From Candidatus Alcium sp. F082 (lineage in GTDB: Bacteria > Bacteroidota > Bacteroidia > Bacteroidales > F082): 64,000 nt of DNA. The stretch is taken from the NCBI GenBank assembly GCA_001543395.1, contig LPNG01000009.1:1-64000 (forward strand). Direction: 5' to 3'. The notes under the pieces are model-generated. The model was not told the origin of the DNA. It ran no database searches and worked only from the letters and a program-made list of their open reading frames with translations. Of this stretch, positions 48,407 through 59,011 are shown one piece after another. Both the position numbers and the translations under genes were made by a program. Every line of letters begins with the position of its first letter. The first letter of the stretch is position 1.

Positions 48407-49918
48407 ATGCTTACAGAAAAAGACCTTCAACAGCTTTCAGAAAGAAACATCGCTGAAAATCAAATAATAAACCAAGTCGCCCAGCTGAAAAGAGGCACAC
48501 AATATGTCCAACTCATGCGCCCCGCCACCCTCGGCGACGGCATCCTGCGCCTCGACGAGGAACAGGTGAACATGATGACCGCCGTCTTCGACGCCGATAA
48601 GGAGTTCTACCAACTCACGAAGTTCGTCCCCGCCTCAGGCGCCGCCTCACGAATGTTCAAGGACCTCTTCGCCTTCATCGAGACCGGTGAGGACAGCAAA
48701 TTCACGGAGTTCTTCTTCGCCCACATCCATAGCTTCGCCTTCTTCGACGACCTCAACGCCGCCGCGAAACGCCTCTATGGCGCCGACATCGACAGCCTCC
48801 TGAAAGAAGGCCGCAAGGTGGATGTCGTGAAAGCCCTGCTTTTGGACGACGGACTGAACTACGGCAAGCTGCCCAAGGCCCTGCTGAAGTTCCACCACTA
48901 CCCCACCTTCAACCGCCTGGCACTTGAAGAACACCTCGTGGAAGCCGCACACTACGCCACCGACAACGAAGGCGTGGCCAAGCTCCACTTCACCGTCTCG
49001 CCCGAGCACGAGGAGCCTTTCAAGAAGACTGTCAACGCGCTGAAAGCCGACTACGAAAAGAAATACGGCGTGCGCTACGACATCACCTATTCCTGCCAGA
49101 AGCCGTCCACCGACACGGTGGCCATCGACGCCAACGGCGAGCTGTTCCGCGAGGCTAACGGCAAGATCCTGTTCCGCCCCGGCGGCCACGGTGCACTCAT
49201 CGAGAACCTCAACGACCTCGGTGAGGAGATTGTCTTCATCAAGAATATCGACAACATCGTGCCTGAGACCAAGTCACAGACGACCATCACCTATAAAAAG
49301 GTGTTGGCGGGTCTCCTCCTCCACCTGCAGCAGCGCGCCTTCGACTACCTCGATATGCTCGACCAAGGAGCCGTCAGCGCCGAAGAGCTCGAAGAAGCCC
49401 TCAGATTCGCAAAGGACGACCTGATGATGGAAATCCCCGACTTCGTCAACGAATACAACGATATCGAAAAGATCGACTACCTCTACAACAAACTCAACCG
49501 CCCCATGCGCATCTGCGGCATGGTGAAGAACGAAGGCGAACCCGGCGGCGGTCCCTTCTGGGTGAAGAATCTGGATGACGAAATATCGCTGCAGATCATC
49601 GAGTCCTCACAAATCAACCACAAGGACGAGGGCCAAGAGGCCATCTTCCAAGGCTCCACCCACTTCAACCCCGTCGACCTGGTGTGCGGCTGCTGGAACT
49701 ACAAGGGCGAGGCTTTCTGCCTGACCGACTACGTCGACGTCAACACGGGCTTCATCTCCAACAAGTCGAAAGACGGCCGCGAGCTGAAAGCCCTCGAGCT
49801 GCCCGGCCTCTGGAACGGCGCCATGGCCGACTGGATCACCATCTTCGTCGAAGTCCCCATCGAGACCTTCAACCCGGTGAAGACCGTGAACGACCTATTG
49901 AAACCTATGCATAATTGA
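48407..49918 (+). CDS. DUF4301 family protein
   Basis: MLTEKDLQQLSERNIAENQIINQVAQLKRGTQYVQLMRPATLGDGI; start at internal ATG 48407, downstream of tRNAs. Confidence 0.85.
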   Translation: MLTEKDLQQLSERNIAENQIINQVAQLKRGTQYVQLMRPATLGDGILRLDEEQVNMMTAVFDADKEFYQLTKFVPASGAASRMFKDLFAFIETGEDSKFTEFFFAHIHSFAFFDDLNAAAKRLYGADIDSLLKEGRKVDVVKALLLDDGLNYGKLPKALLKFHHYPTFNRLALEEHLVEAAHYATDNEGVAKLHFTVSPEHEEPFKKTVNALKADYEKKYGVRYDITYSCQKPSTDTVAIDANGELFREANGKILFRPGGHGALIENLNDLGEEIVFIKNIDNIVPETKSQTTITYKKVLAGLLLHLQQRAFDYLDMLDQGAVSAEELEEALRFAKDDLMMEIPDFVNEYNDIEKIDYLYNKLNRPMRICGMVKNEGEPGGGPFWVKNLDDEISLQIIESSQINHKDEGQEAIFQGSTHFNPVDLVCGCWNYKGEAFCLTDYVDVNTGFISNKSKDGRELKALELPGLWNGAMADWITIFVEVPIETFNPVKTVNDLLKPMHN

Positions 49919-49957
49919 AAACAACAATAATAGAAAACAATAAAAAACAAGAAAACC

Positions 49958-50278
49958 ATGACACTAAGCAAAGATGAATTTAAGGTAATGGTGATGCTGT
50001 ATGCCGCCAACACCGACGGCAACATCCAGTCGGAAGAAGTGAAAGTGATGCTCGAAAAGACCGGTTTCGAGACGGTGGACAAAATGGAAAGCATGTTTGC
50101 CAAGATGAGCGACGCCGAAGTCATTGAATGCATCCGCGAGAACAAACCCCTTTATGCCGCCACCGAGGGCGACCGCATCGACCTCCTTGCCGACCTCTGT
50201 GCTATCATTGAGGCAGACGAAAAATGCACTGTGATGGAAGAAACGATGGTAAGGAATATACGGCGGTTGCTGGAATAA
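49958..50278 (+). CDS. TerB-like small helical protein
   Basis: LYAANTDGNIQSEEVKVMLEK...ADEKCTVMEETMVRNI acidic metal-binding-like helices. Confidence 0.5.
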   Translation: MTLSKDEFKVMVMLYAANTDGNIQSEEVKVMLEKTGFETVDKMESMFAKMSDAEVIECIRENKPLYAATEGDRIDLLADLCAIIEADEKCTVMEETMVRNIRRLLE

Positions 50279-50287
50279 GACCCCACC

Positions 50288-52450
50288 ATGAATAAGTTCA
50301 TCGAAAGAATCAAAGGGAGCAAGGTCTCAGCCTTCATCCAAGCCTTGATTGTTCTGCTGTTGCTGGCCATCATCGCCATCGCCTTTTTCAGGGTCCGGAT
50401 TCCGCATTATTGGAGGTGGATCCTCTTTGGCGCCACCATGTTGCTTATCATCCTACAATGTTGCAGGCTGAAATACCCACTGCTGCTTCTCGACAGGATC
50501 TTCGCCAACTACGCCGGAAAGCAGATCGCCATGGCACTCCTCATCTTCATCGTCACCTTGGACTTTGGCCTGTGTCTTTTCCCAAACAGCGGGATGCGCA
50601 GTACCTTCAGGGACTTCATCAGCCCCATGATCTTGATAGAGGAAGCCTCGGACGGCTATCGGTATGAGTTCGACACCACGCAATATGCCAGCAACTACGA
50701 CAAAGTGGCCATCGTCAAGGAGCCTGCCCAATACAAGAGCCGGATGGAGTACTTCAAACACGGTTTCATCTATTTCCTGGGCATCTTCATCTTCAACGGC
50801 CTGCTCATCGCCACCATCAACCGCTTCATGGCCACCCGTGCCGACCGTTACAAAAGCGGGGCGAACACCTATAAGAGCATGAGCGGCCATTATGTCGTCA
50901 TCGGTTACGGCCCTTCGTGCGCCTCCATCCTGCGCAACATATACAACCGCGGCAATATGGACTCCACGACACGATTCCTGATGCTCACCCGCCAAGACCC
51001 CGAGATGGTGCGGCGCCAAATCGCCTCACAACTGCAGGACTTGGAGGAAAAGACCGTCATCTACTCCGGTGACATGGACACGGCATCCCACTTGGGCCGG
51101 CTCAACATCGACAAGGCCAAGGAAGTGTTCATCTTGGGCGAAGGCCGTGAGACAGGGCGCGACTCCAAGAACCTGGAATGCGCCAAGTCGGTGAAGGAGA
51201 TGAGAGGCCACCGCTGCCAAGGGAAGCCCATGCACGTCAACGTGCAATTCGACAAGCCCTCCTCCTACTCGACCATCAAACGCATCACCATCCCAAAGAA
51301 CTACTACAAGAACGATCAAGACGACGAGCTGATTTATCTGAGGCCTTTCAATTTCTATGAAAACTGGGCAAGACTGCTGTGGGGCACCTGCCAGATAGAA
51401 GGCTATCGCACCCTCGACCGCGGCATGATGGTGGACAACGACCCCGAAAAGGGCTTGATCCTGGCCGACAAGCATGTCCATCTCTTCATCGCCGGATTCA
51501 ACGAGATGGGCGTCGCCCTACTGCTCGAGGCGTTGCGCGTGTGCCATTATCCCAACTACGACGAGACTACGGGAGCCAACAAGACCCGCATTACCGTCGT
51601 CGACCCAAGGATGGACGACATCCTGCCCCGCTTCAAGTCGGAGTATGCCTATCTGAGCCAGATCACCGACGTCGACATCGAATACAAAGCCTGTCAGATT
51701 GAAGACGACGCCATTCGATGCGAGCTTGACGATTTGGCCAGACGCCAAGACGTTGTGCTGACCGTCGCCCTCTGCTTCGAGGATGCCGACAGCAGCCTCT
51801 CGGCCGCCCTCTCACTGCCCGACGCGCTCTATTACCATATCGTGGACGGACAGATCGTGCACAACACCGACGTGGAGATCCTGGTGCGCCAAGAGATCAA
51901 ATCGGGCCTGGCCGACGCCTTGGACGAGGAGAACGGCAAATACGCCAACGTGAAGATCTTCGGCACCTTGGACAAGGGCGTCGACGACCAGCTGCTTGAC
52001 GACAAGATGGCCATCATCATCAACGCCCACTACCACTTCAAGTATGGCTCAGAGCCGTCAAGAGACTTCTTCGGGCTGGTGGAGGAAGACAAGGACAAGG
52101 CCTTGGCTGAGGCCGCCACGGAGTGGATCGCCTTGAACGAAGACAAGCGCTTCGCCAACCGTTACCAGACAGAGATCTACAAGACCTACCAGACCTACCG
52201 TCCGCTGTTGGAGCAAAAGCCCGAACTGCTCTACCAGACCGAGCATTTGCGTTGGTGCGCAGAGCGGAGCATCACCGGCTACCGCGACCTGCACGACCCC
52301 GACATCAAGAGCGGCACCTACCAGATCCACCACCTCCTCGTGCCCTACCACGACTTGAACGACCATGAAAAAGGCAAGGACAAAGACGTCTTGGAAATCA
52401 TGGACAAGGTGGTGGCACTGGCGGACAGTATCAAAGAAAACATCCTATAG
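50288..52450 (+). CDS. Membrane protein with TrkA_N-like Rossmann domains and C-terminal RyR domain
   Basis: Four or so N-terminal TMs; HYVVIGYGPSCASILRNI and HLFIAGFNEMGVALLLEAL; C-terminal EHLRWCAERSITGYRDLHDPDIKSGTYQIHHLLVPYHDLNDHEKGKDKDVL. Confidence 0.78.
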   Translation: MNKFIERIKGSKVSAFIQALIVLLLLAIIAIAFFRVRIPHYWRWILFGATMLLIILQCCRLKYPLLLLDRIFANYAGKQIAMALLIFIVTLDFGLCLFPNSGMRSTFRDFISPMILIEEASDGYRYEFDTTQYASNYDKVAIVKEPAQYKSRMEYFKHGFIYFLGIFIFNGLLIATINRFMATRADRYKSGANTYKSMSGHYVVIGYGPSCASILRNIYNRGNMDSTTRFLMLTRQDPEMVRRQIASQLQDLEEKTVIYSGDMDTASHLGRLNIDKAKEVFILGEGRETGRDSKNLECAKSVKEMRGHRCQGKPMHVNVQFDKPSSYSTIKRITIPKNYYKNDQDDELIYLRPFNFYENWARLLWGTCQIEGYRTLDRGMMVDNDPEKGLILADKHVHLFIAGFNEMGVALLLEALRVCHYPNYDETTGANKTRITVVDPRMDDILPRFKSEYAYLSQITDVDIEYKACQIEDDAIRCELDDLARRQDVVLTVALCFEDADSSLSAALSLPDALYYHIVDGQIVHNTDVEILVRQEIKSGLADALDEENGKYANVKIFGTLDKGVDDQLLDDKMAIIINAHYHFKYGSEPSRDFFGLVEEDKDKALAEAATEWIALNEDKRFANRYQTEIYKTYQTYRPLLEQKPELLYQTEHLRWCAERSITGYRDLHDPDIKSGTYQIHHLLVPYHDLNDHEKGKDKDVLEIMDKVVALADSIKENIL

Positions 52451-52459
52451 CATAATTCC

Positions 52460-54772
52460 ATGAAAAAGCTGCTTCTACTCACCATTCCCATAGTGATAGG
52501 TCTCACCGCCTCCGCCCAGACCCAACAGGGCTATGTAAAAACCAAAGGCCGCATGGTGAACGGCAAACTGGTGCCTGGACAAGGCTTGAAAGGGGCCACG
52601 GTCTCAGTGAAAGGACGCACTGCTGTGTTGGTGAATGCCAATGATGGTGCCTTCTCCTTCCCTGTTCCCGACAAACAGTTCCGCTTAGACTCGGTGAGGA
52701 AGAAAGGCTACCAACTCGTGGACATGGAGGCTTGCCCTAGAACCTATAACTATTCCGGCAACCCCATTTACATCGTGATGGAAACGCCAGACCAACAGTT
52801 GCAGGACCAGCTTGCCGCCGAGCGGAAGATTAGGCGTAATCTCCAGAAGCAATTGCAGGACAAGGAGGACGAGATAGAAGACCTGAAAGCTCAGCAAAAG
52901 ATCTCGGATGAGGAATACCGCCAAGCTTTGCAGAAGCTCTACCAAGACCAGGAAAACAACGAGCAACTGATCAAGGACATGGCCAAGCGATACTCTGAAC
53001 TGGATTATGACCAGCTGGATGAGTTTTACAGACAGGTATCGTATTGTATTGAAAATGGCGAGCTGGTTAAGGCCGATTCGCTTTTGAGGACTCGAGGAGA
53101 CATTACTGCTCAAGTGGAAAGCATAAAGCAACGCGGACAGGTAATTCAAGAACAAGATGAGCAATTGCAGAAAGCCAAAGATGTCCAGCAAGCCGACATC
53201 GAGGAAGCTGCCCGACGGTGCTACAGCTATTACGAGACTTTCAAAGCGCAGCATCTGAACGATACGGCGGCTTATTACCTGGAGTTGCGGGCGAGTTTAG
53301 ACACTAATAATGTAGATTGGCAGGAAGACATGGGTGATTTCACATGGGAATACATTGCCGATTATGATAAAGCTATAAACTACTATAGTTTGGGATTGCG
53401 CCAATCACGACAGCAATATGGAGAGGAGCACGAGAAAACCGCAATCTTTTATAATGGAATAGGAATTGTTTATTATTATCTTAGTGAATACGAAAAAGCT
53501 TTGGTACAACACAAACAAGCATTAAGGATTCAGAAGTCCATTTTACCCAAGAATCACCCTATTATTGCTTCTAGCTATAACAGTATAGGATTGGTGCTTA
53601 TAGACCAAGCCGACTATGACAATGCTTTGGAATATTTCAATATGTCCTTAATCATTTTTAAATCCGTTTATGGTGAAAACCATCCCGATATAGCTACCTG
53701 CTACAACAACATCGGTGCTGTGTACAGCGAGGAAGGAGACTTTAACAAATCTCTAGAATTCCATAATCAAGCCTTAATTCTTCGGAAAAACATTTTTGGG
53801 GAAATCAACCCTGATGTTGCCCAGAGCTACACAAATATTGGTTCGATATATTTTGAAAAAGGAGAATTCGATAATGCTTTGGAATACCACAACAAGGCCT
53901 TAAATATTTATAAATCCGTTTTTGGGGAAAACCATCCCGCAATAGCTAATTGCTACAACAACATTGGCGCCGTGTACAGCAGACAAAAAAACTATGACAA
54001 GGCTTTGGAATACTATAACAAATCATTGATTATTAATAAATCCGTTTTCGGGGAGAATCATCCTAACTTGTCTATCATCTATTCCAACATCTGTACGGTA
54101 TACTACTTCCAATGTGACTTTACTAAGGCCATAGAATACAACGAAAAAGCTTTGTTATTAACCAAATCTATTTTAGGAGATAATCATCCAGATGTTGCGG
54201 TAGCTTATTTTAACAACGGAAGTATCTCTCGAGAACTAGGCAACTACAATAAAGCTTTGGAAAACTTCAGCACTGCGCTTGATATTTGGAAGACCAATTT
54301 CGGAGAAAACCATCCTAATGTAGCCAGTGTTTACTTCAACATCGGCATTGCATACGACTATCAAGCCGAATTTAACAAAGCACTAGAATACTACTACAAA
54401 GCATTAAATATCCGAAAGGCTGTTTTCGGAGAAAAGCATCCTGAAGTGGCCGCAATCTATTACAAAATTGGAGGTATTTACTATAAACAAAACGACTTTG
54501 TAAAAGCATTAGAGTATTTCAACCAAGCTTTAACTATTCAAAAATCTGTTTTCGGAGAAGACCATCCCGATGTGGCCAAAAGCTACAACACTATTGGTGC
54601 CATATATACAAAAAAAGGTGATTATAGCAAAGCATTGGAATACCGCACCAAAGCATTGGACATTCAAAAAACCCTTTTTGGTCCCGAAGACCAAAGAACC
54701 ATAAAAACCCAACAAAAAATCTCCGAAATCCAGTCCAAACTAAAAGAACAAGAAAGCCAACCAAAAGAATAA
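52460..54772 (+). CDS. Exported TPR protein (paralogue 1) with N-terminal beta-sandwich and coiled-coil
   Basis: Signal peptide, GYVKTKGRMVNGKLVPGQGLKGATVSVKG, about ten 42-aa kinesin-light-chain-type TPRs. Confidence 0.88.
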   Translation: MKKLLLLTIPIVIGLTASAQTQQGYVKTKGRMVNGKLVPGQGLKGATVSVKGRTAVLVNANDGAFSFPVPDKQFRLDSVRKKGYQLVDMEACPRTYNYSGNPIYIVMETPDQQLQDQLAAERKIRRNLQKQLQDKEDEIEDLKAQQKISDEEYRQALQKLYQDQENNEQLIKDMAKRYSELDYDQLDEFYRQVSYCIENGELVKADSLLRTRGDITAQVESIKQRGQVIQEQDEQLQKAKDVQQADIEEAARRCYSYYETFKAQHLNDTAAYYLELRASLDTNNVDWQEDMGDFTWEYIADYDKAINYYSLGLRQSRQQYGEEHEKTAIFYNGIGIVYYYLSEYEKALVQHKQALRIQKSILPKNHPIIASSYNSIGLVLIDQADYDNALEYFNMSLIIFKSVYGENHPDIATCYNNIGAVYSEEGDFNKSLEFHNQALILRKNIFGEINPDVAQSYTNIGSIYFEKGEFDNALEYHNKALNIYKSVFGENHPAIANCYNNIGAVYSRQKNYDKALEYYNKSLIINKSVFGENHPNLSIIYSNICTVYYFQCDFTKAIEYNEKALLLTKSILGDNHPDVAVAYFNNGSISRELGNYNKALENFSTALDIWKTNFGENHPNVASVYFNIGIAYDYQAEFNKALEYYYKALNIRKAVFGEKHPEVAAIYYKIGGIYYKQNDFVKALEYFNQALTIQKSVFGEDHPDVAKSYNTIGAIYTKKGDYSKALEYRTKALDIQKTLFGPEDQRTIKTQQKISEIQSKLKEQESQPKE

Positions 54773-54774
54773 TC

Positions 54775-57087
54775 ATGAAGAAATACTTCATCCTCTCCGG
54801 TATCATGATGTTGGGCGTTATGCTCTCCGCCCAAAACCAGCAAGGCTATGTGAAAACCAAAGGCCGCATGGTGAACGGCAAGCTCGTGCCTGGCCAAGGC
54901 CTGAAAGGCGCCACGGTCTATGTGAAAGGCCGCACTGCCGTGCTGGTGAACGCCAATGACGGCGCTTTCTCCTTCCCTGTTCCCGAGAAACAGTTCCGCC
55001 TGGACTCGGTGAGGAAAAAAGGCTACCAACTCGTGGACATGGAGGCCTGCCCTAGGACCTATAAACGTTCAGGAAACCCGCTGTACATCGTCATGGAGAC
55101 GCCCGAACAACAGCTCCAAGACAAGCTCAACGCAGAGAAGAAGATTCGCCGTAACCTCCAGAAACAGCTGCAAGACAAAGAAGACGAGATAGAAGCCCTC
55201 AAGGAAGAAAACAAAATCACACTGGAGGAATACCAGAAGTCGCTGCAGCAGCTCTATGCCGAGCAGGAGAGCAACGAGCAGCTCATCGCTGATATGGCGA
55301 AACGCTATTCCGAACTGGACTATGACCAGCTGGATGAGTTCTACCGCCAGGTGTCATACTGCATCGAGAACGGCGAGTTGGTGAAGGCCGACTCGCTGCT
55401 GAGGACGAAAGGCGATGTTACCCTTCAGGTGGAGGCACAATTGCGCAAGGGCCAAGCAATCAAAGAACAGGAAGCCCAGCTCAACCAGGCCAAGACCGTT
55501 CATGCTGTCGACCAAGAGGAATTGGCTCGTCGTTGTTACAGTTTCTATGAGACCTTTACAGCGCAACATTTGAATGACACGGCGGCTTATTATTTGGAGC
55601 TGCGGTCAAGTTTGGACACCACGAATGGGGATTGGCTGAGTGAAGCAGGAGATTTTATTCGTGAATATATTGCGGATTATGCCAAGTCGTTGGAGTATCA
55701 CGAAAAAGCCCTGGCCATCAGGAAAAGTGACTTCGGAGAAAGCCATCCCGATGTGGCCGCAAGCTACAACAACATCGGCAGTGTGTACAACAGCCAAGGC
55801 GACCATAACAAAGCATTGGAGTATCATGAAAAAGCTCTGGCTATCAGGAAAGCTGTCTTAGGAGAGAACCATCCCGATGTGGCCACAAGCTACAATAACA
55901 TCGGAGTTGTGTACGACTACCAAGGCAGCTATGACAAAGCAATAGAATTCTACGAAAAATCACTGGATTTAGGGAAGACTATCTTTGGAGAAAGCCATCC
56001 CAATGTGGCTGCAATCTACAACAACATAGGAAGTGTGTACAACAGCCAAGGCGACTATAACAAAGCATTGGAGTATCATGAAAAAGCTCTGGCTATCAGG
56101 AAAGCTGTCTTAGGAGAGAACCATCCCGATGTGGCCCAAAGCTACAACAACATCGGTAATGTGTACAACGACCAAGGTGACTATGGCAAAGCACTGGAGT
56201 ATCTTGAAAAAGCCCTGGCTATCAAGAAAGCCGTCTTCGGAGAAAGCCATCCTCATGTGGCCATAAGCTACAACGACATCGGTTATACCAACCAAAACAA
56301 AGGCGACTATGGCAAAGCGATGGTATATTACGAAAAAGCTCTATCCATCTGGAAAGATGTGTTCGGAGAAAACCATCCCGATGTTGCCATAAGCTACAAC
56401 AACATCGGGTATGTATACAACATGCAAGGCAACTATGGCAAGGCGCTAGAGTATCACGAAAAAGCCCTGGCTATCAGGAAAGATGTCTTCGGAGAAAACC
56501 ACCCTTATGTGGCATCAAGCTACAACAACATCGGAAGTGTGTACAACGACCAAGGCGATGATGACCTGGCAATAGAGTATTACGAAAAGGCCCTGACTAT
56601 CTTGAAAGCAGTCTTCGGAGATAACCATCCCAATGTGGCTACAAGCTACAACAACATCGGTTATGTATACAACAATCAAGGCAACTATGACAAGGCGTTG
56701 GAATATTACGAAAAAGCCCTATCTATCAGAAAAGCCATCCTTGGAGAGAACCATCCTAATGTGGCATCAAGCTACAACAACATCGGTAATGTGTACAACA
56801 AACAAGGCGATTATGACAAGGCATTGGAGTATTACGAAAAAGCCCTATCTATCAGAAAAGCCATCCTTGGAGAGAACCATCCTAATGTGGCCGCAAGCTA
56901 CAACAACATCGGTAATGTGTACAACAAACAAGGCGATTATGACAAGGCATTGGAGTATTACGAAAAAGCCCTGGTCATCAGGAAAAAGGTTCTCGGAGAG
57001 GAGCATCCTAGCACCATCAAATCTCAAGAAAAAATCGCCGAAATCCAAGCAAAAATGAAAGAGAAGGAAAATGAAACAAAAGAATGA
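54775..57087 (+). CDS. Exported TPR protein (paralogue 2)
   Basis: As paralogue 1; TPR units nearly identical at DNA level. Confidence 0.88.
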   Translation: MKKYFILSGIMMLGVMLSAQNQQGYVKTKGRMVNGKLVPGQGLKGATVYVKGRTAVLVNANDGAFSFPVPEKQFRLDSVRKKGYQLVDMEACPRTYKRSGNPLYIVMETPEQQLQDKLNAEKKIRRNLQKQLQDKEDEIEALKEENKITLEEYQKSLQQLYAEQESNEQLIADMAKRYSELDYDQLDEFYRQVSYCIENGELVKADSLLRTKGDVTLQVEAQLRKGQAIKEQEAQLNQAKTVHAVDQEELARRCYSFYETFTAQHLNDTAAYYLELRSSLDTTNGDWLSEAGDFIREYIADYAKSLEYHEKALAIRKSDFGESHPDVAASYNNIGSVYNSQGDHNKALEYHEKALAIRKAVLGENHPDVATSYNNIGVVYDYQGSYDKAIEFYEKSLDLGKTIFGESHPNVAAIYNNIGSVYNSQGDYNKALEYHEKALAIRKAVLGENHPDVAQSYNNIGNVYNDQGDYGKALEYLEKALAIKKAVFGESHPHVAISYNDIGYTNQNKGDYGKAMVYYEKALSIWKDVFGENHPDVAISYNNIGYVYNMQGNYGKALEYHEKALAIRKDVFGENHPYVASSYNNIGSVYNDQGDDDLAIEYYEKALTILKAVFGDNHPNVATSYNNIGYVYNNQGNYDKALEYYEKALSIRKAILGENHPNVASSYNNIGNVYNKQGDYDKALEYYEKALSIRKAILGENHPNVAASYNNIGNVYNKQGDYDKALEYYEKALVIRKKVLGEEHPSTIKSQEKIAEIQAKMKEKENETKE
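56705..56956 (+). repeat. Tandem 126-bp TPR-coding repeat (2 units, 124/126 identical)
   Basis: ATTACGAAAAAGCCCTATCTATCAGAAAAGCC... at 56705 and 56831; further related units upstream. Confidence 0.9.
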
Positions 57088-59011
57088 CATAAAAAAACTG
57101 CTATTGCTTGCAGCAATCATGCTGGTGTGCGTCTGTGCCTCCGCCCAAACCCAACAGGGCTATGTAAAAACCAAAGGCCGCATGGTGAAAGGGAAACTCG
57201 TACCTGGACAAGGGCTGAAAGGCGCCATGGTCTCCGTTCAAGGACGTACCGCCGTGCTGGTCAACAGCGACAACGGAGCCTTCTCCTTCCCTATCTCTGA
57301 GCCTCAGTTCCGCCTTGACTCGGTAAGGAAAAAAGGCTACCAGCTGGTCGACATGGACGCCTGCCCTAAGACCTACAAACGCTCGGGCAACCCGCTCTAC
57401 ATCGTCATGGAGACCCCCGAACAACAACTCCAAGACAAGCTCAACGCAGAGAAGAAGATTCGCCGTAACCTCCAGAAACAGCTGCAAGACAAGGAAGACG
57501 AGATAGAAGCCCTCAAGGAAGAGAACAAGATCACGCTCGAGGAATACCAGAAGTCGCTGCAGCAGCTCTATGCCGAGCAGGAGAGCAACGAGCAGCTCAT
57601 CGCTGATATGGCGAAACGCTATTCCGAACTGGACTACGACCAGCTGGATGAGTTCTACCGCCAGGTGTCATACTGCATCGAGAACGGCGAGTTGGTGAAG
57701 GCCGACTCACTCCTTAACACCCGTGGCGACCTCAGCAAGCAGGTAGAGGAACAGCTGCAGAAAGGACAAGCCATCAAGGCGCAAGAAGAACAACTGGGTA
57801 AAGCCAAGGCCGTTCACGCCGCCGACCAGGAAGAGCTGGCCCGCCGCTGCTATAGCTTCTACGAGACCTTCGCCGCGCAACACATGAACGACACGGCGGC
57901 CTATTATCTGGAGCTCCGCGCCGCTTTGGACACCACGAGGATAGAATGGCAGAACGACGCCGGCACCTTCATCGACGACTACCTCGCCGACTACGACAAA
58001 GCCCTCTCCTATTATACCAGGATCTTGGGCATCTCCATGGCACAGCCCGAAATCAACACCGTGAATCTCATCTCCTCGCTCAACAACATCGGCTACATCC
58101 ACGCCGAGCTGGGCGACTATGCGAACGCCTCACAATATTACCTCCAAGCCAAGGATATGTCAGAAGCCGCCTTGGGACACCTCCACCCCCAAACGGCCAA
58201 CATCTATCTGAACCTGGGCTCCAACTGCTCCGCCATGGGCGATTATGACAAAGCGCTGGACTATACCAACGACGCCATCGAAATCTACGAGAAAACCATG
58301 GACCCCAGCGACCCCATCTTGGCCTCCGCCTACAACAACCTGGGCCACTGCTATTCCGAGAAAGACGAGATAGAGAAGGCATTGGAATACTATTTCAAGT
58401 CCTTGGCCATCCGCGTCAAAGCATACGGGGCAAAGCACCCTGACGTTTCGTTGAGCTACAACAACATAGGCTACTGCTATCTTCAGCTCCTTGATTATCC
58501 CACCGGATTGAGTTACCTTGAAAAGTCATTGGGAATCAGCGAGGAGGTCCTTGGGAGCAGCCATCCTACCACGACCTACATGTACAACAACATAGGTTTT
58601 CTATACACCCGTATCGGCGAAAACGAGAAAGGGCTCGAATACTATGAAAAAGCCTTGGAAGCCAGAAAAAAAGTATTGGGCGAAGACAACGACCATACCG
58701 CCGTTTGCTACGACAACATCGGCAATGTGTACACCAAGATGGGCGAATACGACAAAGCCTTGGAAAACAACAGAAAGGCCCTCGAGATCCGTAAGAAAAC
58801 CCTTGGCGAAGACCATCCTGACCTGGGTTATTCCTATTACAACATCGGCTTCGCCTACGCCAACCAAGGCAAATACATGGAAGCCCTCGAGTATTACAAC
58901 ATGGCGTACGAGTTGTTGAAGAAAGGCCTGGGCGAGGATCACAGCGACACGCAATACGCCAAACAAAGCATTGAGCAAATACAACAGAAGCTAAAAGAAG
59001 AGAAACAATGA
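57071..59011 (+). CDS. Exported TPR protein (paralogue 3)
   Basis: As paralogue 1; overlaps neighbours at both ends. Confidence 0.88.
   Translation: MKQKNDIKKLLLLAAIMLVCVCASAQTQQGYVKTKGRMVKGKLVPGQGLKGAMVSVQGRTAVLVNSDNGAFSFPISEPQFRLDSVRKKGYQLVDMDACPKTYKRSGNPLYIVMETPEQQLQDKLNAEKKIRRNLQKQLQDKEDEIEALKEENKITLEEYQKSLQQLYAEQESNEQLIADMAKRYSELDYDQLDEFYRQVSYCIENGELVKADSLLNTRGDLSKQVEEQLQKGQAIKAQEEQLGKAKAVHAADQEELARRCYSFYETFAAQHMNDTAAYYLELRAALDTTRIEWQNDAGTFIDDYLADYDKALSYYTRILGISMAQPEINTVNLISSLNNIGYIHAELGDYANASQYYLQAKDMSEAALGHLHPQTANIYLNLGSNCSAMGDYDKALDYTNDAIEIYEKTMDPSDPILASAYNNLGHCYSEKDEIEKALEYYFKSLAIRVKAYGAKHPDVSLSYNNIGYCYLQLLDYPTGLSYLEKSLGISEEVLGSSHPTTTYMYNNIGFLYTRIGENEKGLEYYEKALEARKKVLGEDNDHTAVCYDNIGNVYTKMGEYDKALENNRKALEIRKKTLGEDHPDLGYSYYNIGFAYANQGKYMEALEYYNMAYELLKKGLGEDHSDTQYAKQSIEQIQQKLKEEKQ

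Noticed and set aside
56705-56956. Regular 126-bp repeats as a possible CRISPR array
   Set aside because: In-frame TPR-coding units with no repeat/spacer alternation; no cas genes in the window apart from a Cas4-like DUF2779 protein
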